32,544 nucleotides of DNA, taken from positions 1 through 32,544 of the forward strand of contig NZ_JAUYGD010000076.1 of NCBI RefSeq assembly GCF_030690725.1. Direction: 5' to 3'. The notes below the pieces were generated by a model. The model was not told where the DNA came from, ran no database searches, and saw only the letters and a list, made by a program, of their open reading frames with translations. Source of the DNA: Pseudomonas sp. GTDB taxonomy: Bacteria; Pseudomonadota; Gammaproteobacteria; Pseudomonadales; Pseudomonadaceae. Shown one piece after another: positions 25,820 through 32,544 of the stretch (the first letter of the stretch is position 1; each line of letters opens with the position of its first letter). Position numbers and translations under genes: made by a program.

Positions 25820-27004
25820 TTACCGCTCGATCAGCGCAATGCGCTTGTTGTACCAGTTCATCAGCATGGAAATGCTGATACTGATCGCCAGGTACACACT
25901 CATGGTGATGGCAATCACCTCGATCGCTTGCCCGGTCTGATTGAGTACCGTACCGGCGAACAGCGAGACCATGTCCGGATAACCGATACCAGCGGCCAGC
26001 GAGGAGTTCTTCGCCAGGTTGAGGTATTGGCTGGTCAGCGGCGGAATGATCACCCGCAGCGCTTGCGGAATAATCACCAGACGCAGGGTCTTGCCCGCAG
26101 GCAGGCCCAGAGAGCGCGCCGCTTCGGTCTGCCCGTGGCTGACCGCCATGATCCCGGAACGTACGTTCTCGGCGATAAAGGCTGCGGTGTAGATGGTCAA
26201 CGCCAGGGTCAACGCCATCAGCTCAGGGATCAGCACCCAGCCGCCACGGAAGTTAAACCCGGTCAGCTCCGGCACGCTCCATTGCAGCGGGTTACCACCC
26301 AGCAGCACGGCCAGGCCAGGCAGAACCAGCAACAGCGGCACAGCGCCAAGGGATACCGGAAAGTACTTGCCGGTGGCCTCAAAACGCGCCTTCGACCAAC
26401 GCGACAGCAACACCACGCCAATGATCGCCACAATCACCGCACCGGCAAACAGACCAAAGCTGTCCGTCGGGCTTGGAGCCGGCATATACAGGCCACGACT
26501 GTTGAGGAAGAACGTCTCGCCAACGCCCATGCTCTGCCGCGGTCCTGGCAGGGAGAGCATGACGGCGAAGTACCAGAAGAAGATTTGCAGCAGCGGCGGG
26601 ATATTACGGAACGTCTCGATGTACACAGTGGCCAGCTTGCTGACCAACCAGTTCGGCGACAGACGCGCCACACCCAGCAGAAAACCCAACAGCGTCGCCA
26701 GGACGATACCAATCACCGACACCAACAAGGTGTTGAGCAGGCCCACCACGAAAACACGCCCATAGGAGTTGCTTTCGTTGTAGTCGATCAGGTGCTGGGC
26801 AATGCCGAAACCGGCGCTGTTATTGAGAAAGGAAAACCCGGACGTGATTCCGCGCTTTTCCAGGTTGGTCTGGGTGTTGTCAAACAGAAACCAGCCGAGC
26901 GCCACAACGGCGATAACGGCAAGAATTTGAAATAGCCAGGCACGCACCTTGGGGTCGGTCCAAACCGATCCACCAGGGCGCGGGACATTTGCAGTGGTTT
27001 GCAT
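25820..27004 (-). CDS. aapQ: Amino-acid ABC transporter permease AapQ
   Basis: This is the second permease of the importer, with 394 residues. An N-terminal helix (AWLFQILAVIAVVALGWFLF, about 24-43) precedes a loop and the conserved core. The N-terminal helix and loop are typical of the Aap/Bzt type; NSSGF-like FLNNSAGFGIAQHLIDYNESNSYGRVF is the usual family entry to the core. The EAA loop AENVRSGIMAVSHGQTEAARSLGLPAGKTLRLVIIPQALR is near residues 280-320. Start ATG 27004 is preceded by AGGAGC-type bases. The gene is separated from aapJ by 101 bases that hold two stem-loops. Confidence 0.94.
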   Translation of the reverse strand: MQTTANVPRPGGSVWTDPKVRAWLFQILAVIAVVALGWFLFDNTQTNLEKRGITSGFSFLNNSAGFGIAQHLIDYNESNSYGRVFVVGLLNTLLVSVIGIVLATLLGFLLGVARLSPNWLVSKLATVYIETFRNIPPLLQIFFWYFAVMLSLPGPRQSMGVGETFFLNSRGLYMPAPSPTDSFGLFAGAVIVAIIGVVLLSRWSKARFEATGKYFPVSLGAVPLLLVLPGLAVLLGGNPLQWSVPELTGFNFRGGWVLIPELMALTLALTIYTAAFIAENVRSGIMAVSHGQTEAARSLGLPAGKTLRLVIIPQALRVIIPPLTSQYLNLAKNSSLAAGIGYPDMVSLFAGTVLNQTGQAIEVIAITMSVYLAISISISMLMNWYNKRIALIER

Positions 27005-27021
27005 AGGAGCCCTCTTGGAAC

Positions 27022-27096
27022 CCTCATGCCCGCATTAGCGGGCATGAGGTTCACATCAATCAGAACAATGCCAGCCACTCAGGACGAGCGGCTGGC
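27022..27096 (-). promoter_or_regulatory. Two stem-loops between aapJ and aapQ
   Basis: CCTCATGCCCGC (27022-27033), loop ATTA, GCGGGCATGAGG (27038-27049) is a perfect 12-bp stem. GCCAGCC (27070-27076) and GGCTGGC (27090-27096) form a second stem. No U-run follows on the minus strand. They may protect the 3' end of the aapJ message or lower read-through, so that binding protein is made in excess over permease. Confidence 0.75.
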
Positions 27097-27105
27097 AGCG
27101 GACGG

Positions 27106-28134
27106 TCAGCGCACCGGCGGTGCGTACTGCAGACCACCCTTGTTCCACAGGGCGTTGAGGCCACGTTCGATCTTCAGCTCGCTGCCGGTACCGACGTTGC
27201 GCTCGAAGCTTTCACCGTAGTTGCCCACTTGCTTGACGATCTGTACGGCCCAGTCTTTCGGCAGTTTCAGATCTTTGCCGAACTCACCTTCAGCACCGAG
27301 CAGACGCGCTACGTCGGGGTTCTTGGTGGACTTGGCTTGCTCTTCGACATTGGCCGAAGTCACACCCAGCTCTTCAGCGTTAACCATCGCATAGAGCGAC
27401 CAGCGCACGATGTCGAACCACTCTTCGTCACCCTGGCGTACGACCGGGCCCAGTGGCTCTTTCGAGATCACTTCCGGCAGTACCACATAGGATTCCGGGT
27501 CGGCCAGTTTGATGCGCTGTGCGTACAGCTGCGACTGGTCGGAGGTCAGCACGTCGCAACGGCCGGCTTCAACCGATTTGGCGCTCTCGTCGGAGGTATC
27601 GTAGGTGATCGGGGTGTACTTCAGGCTGTTGGCGCGGAAGTAGTCGGAGAGGTTCAGCTCGGTGGTGGTACCTGCCTGGATGCAGACAGTTGCGCCGTCG
27701 AGTTCTTTAGCGCTGGAAACGCCGAGTTTCTTGTTAACCAGGAAGCCTTGACCGTCGTAGTAGTTGACGCCGGCAAAGTTCAGACCTAGGCCCGAATCGC
27801 GCGAGCTGGTCCAGGTGGTGTTACGCGAGAGGATGTCGACTTCGCCAGACTGCAGCGCGGTGAAGCGCTCTTTGGCGGTCAGCGGGCTGTACTTGACCTT
27901 GGTAGCGTCACCGAATACTGCAGCAGCTACTGCGCGGCATACGTCAACGTCGAGACCCAGGTAGTTACCCTTCTCGTCGGCGTAGGAGAAGCCAGGCAGA
28001 CCATCGCTGATACCGCACTGTACAAAACCTTTCTTCTGGATCGCGTCCAGAGTAGCGCCTGCTTGAGCAAAACTGCTGACACCGAGAACAGCGGCGGTGG
28101 TCAGTACTGCCAATGTGGATTTCACCATCTTCAT
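27106..28134 (-). CDS. aapJ: Periplasmic amino-acid-binding protein AapJ
   Basis: This is the solute-binding protein of the importer, with 342 residues. A signal peptide (MKMVKSTLAVLTTAAVLGVSSFAQA) is cleaved before GATLDAIQKKG. The mature protein has the Aap/Bzt-type family 3 fold: VQCGISDGLPGFSYADEKGNYLGLDVDVCRAVAAAVFGD, the Thr/Arg-containing ligand segment LSRNTTWTSSRD, and CIQAGTTTELNLSDYF in the second lobe. Start ATG 28134 is supported by GGAGG five bases upstream; the open frame reaches 28182 but gives no signal peptide from there. It is the first gene of the operon. Likely ligands are Glu, Asp, Gln and Asn, known for the group but not readable here. Confidence 0.95.
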   Translation of the reverse strand: MKMVKSTLAVLTTAAVLGVSSFAQAGATLDAIQKKGFVQCGISDGLPGFSYADEKGNYLGLDVDVCRAVAAAVFGDATKVKYSPLTAKERFTALQSGEVDILSRNTTWTSSRDSGLGLNFAGVNYYDGQGFLVNKKLGVSSAKELDGATVCIQAGTTTELNLSDYFRANSLKYTPITYDTSDESAKSVEAGRCDVLTSDQSQLYAQRIKLADPESYVVLPEVISKEPLGPVVRQGDEEWFDIVRWSLYAMVNAEELGVTSANVEEQAKSTKNPDVARLLGAEGEFGKDLKLPKDWAVQIVKQVGNYGESFERNVGTGSELKIERGLNALWNKGGLQYAPPVR

Positions 28135-28612
28135 TAAAACCTCCAGTTGCTTTTGTTGTGTTTGGAGTCTCGGTCCTACCACCGTACCCTTATGGGGCTC
28201 GTTGACTGTGTCGGCAGCAACACACTCAACCGGGGATCAAACCTTAGCGCGAGTTTAGTTGCCGATTGCTCCAGCGGCCATAAACTCTCACCCGCCCATT
28301 ATTTGAATGGGCTAGAGACAGATAGCAAGTGACTTGTCGCACAGCATGCAGCGCCTGGCGAACCTGTGAAACGCCGGCAAAGGCATTTCAGTCTGCTCCG
28401 TGCCCGGTTTGGTGGCAGTGTTACCACTACCAGGCAACGTCATCAGTCCCTAGGGTGTATAGCAAGGCCCGTACCAGCGCCGCGCTTTGAGCACCATACG
28501 GACAGGTCAAGAGCAAAACTTGCACCCTGGCGACAACTTCTTTCTAGAATCGCCACCCCCTAAAATTTCTCGCGCACTAAATCAGCGCGCACGCACCACA
28601 GCGGAGCCTCAA
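28135..28612. promoter_or_regulatory. Divergent regulatory region between aapJ and the carboxylesterase
   Basis: No gene is seen in 478 bases. A 6-bp inverted repeat CCCATT-ATTTG-AATGGG lies at 28295-28311, on the aapJ side. I looked for a sigma-54 site (TGGC-N-GC spacing) for aapJ and did not find a clean one. For the esterase a weak pair, TTGCAC (28520-28525) and TAGAAT (28545-28550), has a 19-base spacer. The start GGAG for the esterase is at 28602-28605. Confidence 0.45.
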
Positions 28613-29272
28613 ATGAGCGAACCCTTGATTCTTCAGCCCACACTTGCCGCCGACGCGTGCGTCATTTGGTTGCACGGCCTGGGTGCCGACCGCTACGACT
28701 TTATGCCGGTTGCCGAAATGCTGCAGAAGCGCCTGCACAGCACCCGCTTCGTTCTGCCGCAAGGACCGACTCAGGCGGTGACCATCAACGGCGGCTACGC
28801 CATGCCCAGCTGGTACGACATTCTGGCCATGAACCCGGCCCGCGCGATCAACCGCGAGCAGCTAGAAGCCTCGGCGCAGCAGGTAATCGCGCTGATTGAA
28901 GCGCAACGCGACAGCGGCATTGATCCTGCGCGCATCGTTCTCGCCGGCTTCTCCCAGGGCGGCGCGGTGGTGCTGCACACCGCCTTCCTACGCTGGCAGT
29001 TCGCCCTCGGCGGGGTAATGGCGCTGTCGACCTATGCACCGACCTTCAGCGACGACATCCAGCTGGCGGATACAAAAAAACAACTGCCGGTCCTGTGTTT
29101 GCATGGCACATTCGACGACATAGTTCTGCCGGCCATGGGCCGCGCAGCCCATGACTACCTGAGTGCTTCCGGCGTCAGCGTGCAATGGCGTGATTACCCG
29201 ATGGGCCACGAAGTGGTAAATGAGGAAATCCGCGACATCGCCGACTGGCTGGAGCAACGGTTCACCAGTTGA
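28613..29272 (+). CDS. Carboxylesterase/phospholipase family alpha/beta hydrolase
   Basis: This is an esterase of short-chain carboxylic esters, 219 residues, cytoplasmic (no signal peptide). The alpha/beta-hydrolase triad is S114 (GFSQGG), D168 (GTFDDIV) and H199 (PMGHEV). Position and spacing equal those of the P. fluorescens carboxylesterase II as I recall it (218 residues, Ser114/Asp168/His199). HGLGADRYDF near residue 24 supplies the oxyanion loop. ATG 28613 with GGAG upstream is chosen; an in-frame GTG/ATG-type start at 28487 would add 42 residues with no domain. The acyl-CoA synthetase gene follows after 19 bases, an order also found in P. aeruginosa (PA3859-PA3860). Confidence 0.93.
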   Translation: MSEPLILQPTLAADACVIWLHGLGADRYDFMPVAEMLQKRLHSTRFVLPQGPTQAVTINGGYAMPSWYDILAMNPARAINREQLEASAQQVIALIEAQRDSGIDPARIVLAGFSQGGAVVLHTAFLRWQFALGGVMALSTYAPTFSDDIQLADTKKQLPVLCLHGTFDDIVLPAMGRAAHDYLSASGVSVQWRDYPMGHEVVNEEIRDIADWLEQRFTS

Positions 29273-29291
29273 CTGTCTGCGAGCGAAACAT

Positions 29292-31193
29292 ATGCCTGCC
29301 ATCCCTGCGATCAAAACCCTGCGCGATATCCAGCTGATCGAGCAAACCCCACTGGCCGAGCGCGACCTGCCGGCCAGTACCTATGAGCTGATCCGCCGCA
29401 GCGCAGCGCGGCAAGCGGATGCCCCGGCACTCTCGTTTATCCTCCAGGGCACGGCAGATGAGGCGGCTTACCGCCTCAGCTATGGGCAACTGCTGGGTAA
29501 GATCACCCAAACCGCCAACGCCTTTCATCGTCTGGGCCTGCGCCCGGGCAAGGCGGTGTCGTTTCTGCTGCCGAACCTGCCGCACACCCATTTCACCATC
29601 TGGGGCGGCGAAGCGGCCGGGATCGTCAACGCGATCAACCCGCTGCTAGACCCGGAACATATTGCCGAGCTGATCCAGGCCTCGGACTCCGAACTGCTGG
29701 TGACCCTGGCGCCTTTCCCCGGCACCGACCTGTGGGCCAAGGTCGAAGGCCTGCGCGCGCAACTGCCGGCGCTCAAAGCAATTATCTGCGTGGATATGGC
29801 CAACCTGCTGCCGGAGCCGCAACGCACTGCCATCAAGGCTCAGCGCGGACCATTGCCGGACGGCGTGCTGGATTTCGACGAGCTGATCGCCAGCTGCCCG
29901 GATGATCACCTGGAGAGCGGCCGCGTCATCGCACCGGACGACATCGCCAGCTACTTCCACACCGGCGGCACCACCGGCACGCCGAAGCTCGCGCCGCACA
30001 GCCACGGCAATGAAGTGGCCATGGCCTACAGCATGAACCTGGTGACGGGCTTTGCGCCGGGCGATGTGACTCTCTGCGGACTGCCGCTGTTTCACGTCAA
30101 CGGGGTGATCGTCACCGGCCTCACCGCCTTTATCGGCGGCGCCGAAGTGCTGCTGGCGACGCCGCAGGGTTATCGCAACCCCAACCTGATTGGCAATTTC
30201 TGGAAAATCATCGAGCGCCACAAGGTCAGTTTCTTCAGCGGCGTACCGACCATCTATGCCGGCCTGCTGCAGGTGCCGAGTGAAGGCCATGACCTCAGCT
30301 CACTGAAATACGCACTGTGCGGCGCCGCACCGATGCCGGTGGAGCTGATTCGCCAGTTCGAAAGCAAAACCGGGCTGACCCTGATCGAAGGTTACGGCCT
30401 CACCGAAGGCACCTGCGGCAGCTGCGCCAACCCGCCTGCCGGCGAGCGTCGCCCCGGCTCCATCGGTTTGCCGATGCCTTATTGCGAGGTGAGCATCAAA
30501 GTGCTCGACGAACAGGGCGACTATTTAAGGGAGGCCGGCCGCAATGAAATCGGCAACCTGTGCATCCGTGGCGCCACGGTGTTCAAGGGTTATCTGCAGA
30601 GCAGCAAGAACGCCGGCATCTGGGTCGACGGCGACTGGTTCAATACCGGCGATTTGGGCCGCGTAGATGCCGACGGCTATATCTGGCTGACCGGGCGCAG
30701 CAAGGACCTGATCATCCGTGGCGGCCACAATATCGACCCGCAGATGATTGAAGAGGCGCTGCACAAGCACCCCGCCGTGGCCATGGCCGCAGCGGTCGGT
30801 AAGCCCGACGAAAAGGCTGGCGAACTGCCTGTGGTGTATGTGCAGCTCAAACCCGGCGCAGAGGTTAGCGAAGCCGAACTGCTGACCCATGCTGCCGAAC
30901 ACATCCCCGAGCGTGCGGCGATCCCCAAGGACGCCTGGATCATCGACGCCATCCCGCTGACCGCCGTGGGCAAAACCTTCAAACCGGCGCTGCGCTTCGA
31001 CGCCATTGCGCGCGTCTACCAGGCTGCACTGGCGGAGCTGGATGCACGTCTGCGCGTGGAAGTGCTCAGCGATGACAAACGCGGTCAGGTCGCCCACATC
31101 TATTTGCCAGCAGATCAGGCAGCGTTGGCTGACGCAGTGAGCCAACGCCTGGCCGGCTTTGCCGTGGCCATAGAACTGCACCCCGCCGAGTAA
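29292..31193 (+). CDS. AMP-forming acyl-CoA synthetase
   Basis: This enzyme activates a carboxylic acid with ATP to an acyl-AMP and then an acyl-CoA, and has 633 residues. The P-loop-like motif YFHTGGTTGTPKLAPHS is at about 221-237, the A5 motif GYGLTEGTCGSC at about 367-378, WFNTGDLGRVDADGYIWLTGRSKDLIIRGGHNI at about 440-475, and the C-terminal catalytic Lys is in LTAVGKTFKP near 559. A further C-terminal 70 residues follow the usual end. The substrate cannot be read; the closest remembered genes are annotated only as acyl-CoA synthetase. ATG 29292 is chosen because it lies just after the esterase stop; ATG 29220 would overlap that gene. The ribosome binding site is weak, suggesting coupling to the esterase. 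Confidence 0.92.
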   Translation: MPAIPAIKTLRDIQLIEQTPLAERDLPASTYELIRRSAARQADAPALSFILQGTADEAAYRLSYGQLLGKITQTANAFHRLGLRPGKAVSFLLPNLPHTHFTIWGGEAAGIVNAINPLLDPEHIAELIQASDSELLVTLAPFPGTDLWAKVEGLRAQLPALKAIICVDMANLLPEPQRTAIKAQRGPLPDGVLDFDELIASCPDDHLESGRVIAPDDIASYFHTGGTTGTPKLAPHSHGNEVAMAYSMNLVTGFAPGDVTLCGLPLFHVNGVIVTGLTAFIGGAEVLLATPQGYRNPNLIGNFWKIIERHKVSFFSGVPTIYAGLLQVPSEGHDLSSLKYALCGAAPMPVELIRQFESKTGLTLIEGYGLTEGTCGSCANPPAGERRPGSIGLPMPYCEVSIKVLDEQGDYLREAGRNEIGNLCIRGATVFKGYLQSSKNAGIWVDGDWFNTGDLGRVDADGYIWLTGRSKDLIIRGGHNIDPQMIEEALHKHPAVAMAAAVGKPDEKAGELPVVYVQLKPGAEVSEAELLTHAAEHIPERAAIPKDAWIIDAIPLTAVGKTFKPALRFDAIARVYQAALAELDARLRVEVLSDDKRGQVAHIYLPADQAALADAVSQRLAGFAVAIELHPAE

Positions 31194-31278
31194 GCAAGTG
31201 CCAGCGCAAGGATCGCGCCAGATTTGTGACCAACCATTCAACTTCAATACCACTGGTCGCCCGTGCGTCTGACAAGGA

Positions 31279-31307
31279 TTGTCAGGCCACAGGCAGCGGA
31301 ATATGTT
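31279..31307 (+). promoter_or_regulatory. Sigma-70-type promoter for the GGDEF gene
   Basis: TTGTCA (31279-31284), a 17-base spacer, TATGTT (31302-31307). The predicted transcript start is near 31314, which excludes any start codon upstream of that point. Confidence 0.6.
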
Positions 31308-31346
31308 CAGGTATGGTGTTCGCCCTTAATGCAGGGAGCGTTAGCG

Positions 31347-31394
31347 ATGACCAACATTCCCAATCCACAACTGTCACACCTGCCGATCCAATGA
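31347..31394 (+). CDS. 15-codon leader ORF coupled to the GGDEF gene
   Basis: MTNIPNPQLSHLPIQ starts at ATG 31347, with AGGGAG at 31333-31338 eight bases upstream. It ends at TGA 31392-31394, which overlaps ATG 31391 of the GGDEF gene (ATGA). The main gene has no ribosome binding site of its own, so the leader probably drives its translation. Alternatively a real frameshift or a sequence error has split the true N-terminus from the gene. Confidence 0.45.
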   Translation: MTNIPNPQLSHLPIQ

Positions 31395-32329
31395 AAAACG
31401 CCAAATGGCAGGCTGACCTGCAGCAACTTCGCCACCTGCGACTGTTCAATAACGTCGCCGCCAGCAGCATCAGCCAGCTGCTCAAGGAATTCCGCGCCTG
31501 TGATCTGGAAGCCGGCGAGGTACTGCTGTCACCCTTCAACCGCAATCAGTACCTCTATCTGCTGCTTAAGGGCCAACTCAAGGTCTATCTCGGCTCGCTC
31601 GACAGCCAGGCCGTCAGCACCCTGAGCGTCGGCGACTGCGCTGGCGAAATCAGTTTTATCGACAACGAACACCCGTCTGCCTATGTAGTGGCGACCGAGC
31701 CCTGCTGCGTGCTGCGCCTGCACCGCGAGTCGCTGTTCAACCTGTTCCGGCAATCACCGGAACTGATGCAGAACATGCTCGAACTGCTCTGCGACCGTGT
31801 GCGCAAAGGCAACCGGATCATCCTCGACAGCGAGCAGACCGCCAATATCGACGCCCTCACCGGCGCCTATAACCGCCGCTGGCTGGAACATATCTTCGAG
31901 CGCGAAAGCACCCGCAGCGCCTTCAATGGCAAGCCACTGTGCATGCTGATGCTGGATGTCGACCACTTCAAAGCCTACAACGATCAGCACGGCCACCTCG
32001 CCGGTGACTACGCCCTATGCCTGGTAGCGCACACCCTGCGCAATCAGCTGCGCCCTAAGGACAGCCTGACCCGCTATGGCGGCGAAGAGTTCGTCATTCT
32101 GCTGCCAGAAATCGGCATCGATGAGGCCCGCAGCATCGGCGAGCGGCTGCGCCTGGCGCTGCGCAATGTCAGCTCGTTCCACTCACCGATTGGCGTGCTG
32201 CCGGGGGTGACCGTGTCCATTGGCCTAGCGCAGATGCAGCCCAAGGACAGCCTGCAAGGCGTGATCGCCCGCGCCGACAGCGCGCTGTATCAGGCCAAAC
32301 AGCAAGGCCGCGACTGCCTCTGCGGCTAG
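31391..32329 (+). CDS. Diguanylate cyclase with N-terminal cNMP-binding-like domain
   Basis: This enzyme probably makes c-di-GMP and has 312 residues from ATG 31391. Residues about 10-130 form a cyclic-nucleotide-binding (CAP effector) beta-roll: AGEVLLSPFN, LYLLLKGQLKVYLG, VGDCAGEISFIDNEHPSAYVVA. The phosphate-binding Arg of the usual PRxA is missing (HPSA), so it may not bind cAMP in the normal way. The GGDEF domain (about 150-310) has DALTGAYNRRWLE, DVDHFKAYND and the active-site GGEEF at 230-234. An inhibitory I-site RxxD (RPKD) stands exactly five residues before it. Earlier in-frame starts (GTG 31226, ATG 31313) lie before or at the predicted transcript start. The domain pair suggests signal-controlled c-di-GMP synthesis with product feedback. 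Confidence 0.88.
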   Translation: MKNAKWQADLQQLRHLRLFNNVAASSISQLLKEFRACDLEAGEVLLSPFNRNQYLYLLLKGQLKVYLGSLDSQAVSTLSVGDCAGEISFIDNEHPSAYVVATEPCCVLRLHRESLFNLFRQSPELMQNMLELLCDRVRKGNRIILDSEQTANIDALTGAYNRRWLEHIFERESTRSAFNGKPLCMLMLDVDHFKAYNDQHGHLAGDYALCLVAHTLRNQLRPKDSLTRYGGEEFVILLPEIGIDEARSIGERLRLALRNVSSFHSPIGVLPGVTVSIGLAQMQPKDSLQGVIARADSALYQAKQQGRDCLCG

Positions 32330-32390
32330 CCGGCAGCGCTGCATCCAACCATCACATTTCCCTCTCACTCTTGCTAGAGTGCTGCGCATA

Positions 32391-32531
32391 AGAGCCTATT
32401 CACGATCTCGCGAGCTAGAGTCATGCAAGGCAAAAACAGACGAGGAAGCGGAGTGTACTTTTGTACATGAGCATTCCGAGCCTGTTTTTAACGCCGCAGG
32501 GCCGACGCGCAGCAGATCGGGAACAGGCTCT
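32391..32531. repeat. 141-bp palindromic MITE-like repeat, copy 2
   Basis: The ends are AGAGCCTATTCACGATCT (32391-32408) and AGATCGGGAACAGGCTCT (32514-32531), inverted with 16 of 18 matching. The core (CGAGGAAGCGGAGTGTAC, TTTT, GTACATGAGCATTCCGAG, TTTTTAACGC) is shared with the copy at 16658-16797 in opposite orientation. The length is nearly the same but the terminal repeats differ. Confidence 0.8.
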
Positions 32532-32544
32532 AACAACAACGCCC

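Noticed and set aside
24722..26935. Long plus-strand open frames of 353 and 378 codons
   Set aside because: They are antisense to aapM and aapQ, with Gln/His/Arg-rich products typical of mirror frames in GC-rich DNA.
28135..28486. Sigma-54 promoter upstream of aapJ
   Set aside because: The best GG/GC pair had the wrong spacing (two bases short).

Overview
The window is a piece of a Pseudomonas chromosome that carries most of an integrated filamentous phage. The housekeeping genes (purM-purN, mazG, relA, rlmD, cysM, gacS, ldhA, aapJQMP) have the gene content and partial order of Pseudomonas, with GC-rich third positions. The order differs enough from P. aeruginosa as I remember it that another Pseudomonas species is likely. 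No rRNA, tRNA or CRISPR array was seen.

Region 1, about 1-7593, is a Pf-type inovirus prophage read left to right. It contains two small early genes (a Cys-rich protein and a possible ribbon-helix-helix protein) and a 520-bp non-coding region full of stem-loops. Next come a candidate ssDNA-binding protein, a 36-codon membrane microprotein in the position of Pf PfsE, a small membrane protein, the major coat protein and a UUCG terminator. After the terminator come the adsorption protein (CoaA/TspB-like), a pVI-like DUF2523 protein, the Zot/pI assembly ATPase, the replication initiator and a tyrosine integrase. Several genes are coupled by TAATG or TGATG overlaps. The left end of the phage (excisionase, repressor, attL) lies outside the window. 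At the right end the integrase stop lies inside the 3' end of the convergent host gene perM, so the attachment site is probably there.

Region 2, about 7566-13181, holds perM (AI-2E family permease) and a secreted DUF2066 protein on the minus strand. Divergent from them is the purine pair purM-purN, followed by a secreted DUF3108 protein, a bidirectional terminator and a minus-strand DUF2058 protein.

Region 3, about 13182-19060, is the minus-strand block cysM-rlmD-relA-mazG. Two different GTAG-type REP doublets (REPINs) flank mazG, and a 140-bp palindromic MITE-like repeat sits between relA and rlmD, against the rlmD stop codon.

Region 4, about 19061-23858 on the plus strand, holds the hybrid sensor kinase gacS, the D-lactate dehydrogenase ldhA, a zinc-ribbon-like small protein and a META-domain lipoprotein.

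Region 5, about 23936-28134 on the minus strand, is the acidic and general L-amino-acid ABC transporter aapJQMP. A strong stem-loop lies between the binding protein gene and the permease genes.

Region 6, 28613-32329 on the plus strand, holds a carboxylesterase with an S114/D168/H199 triad, an AMP-forming acyl-CoA synthetase, and a cNMP-domain plus GGDEF diguanylate cyclase. The cyclase start appears to be coupled to a 15-codon leader peptide. The window ends in a second, divergent copy of the palindromic repeat.
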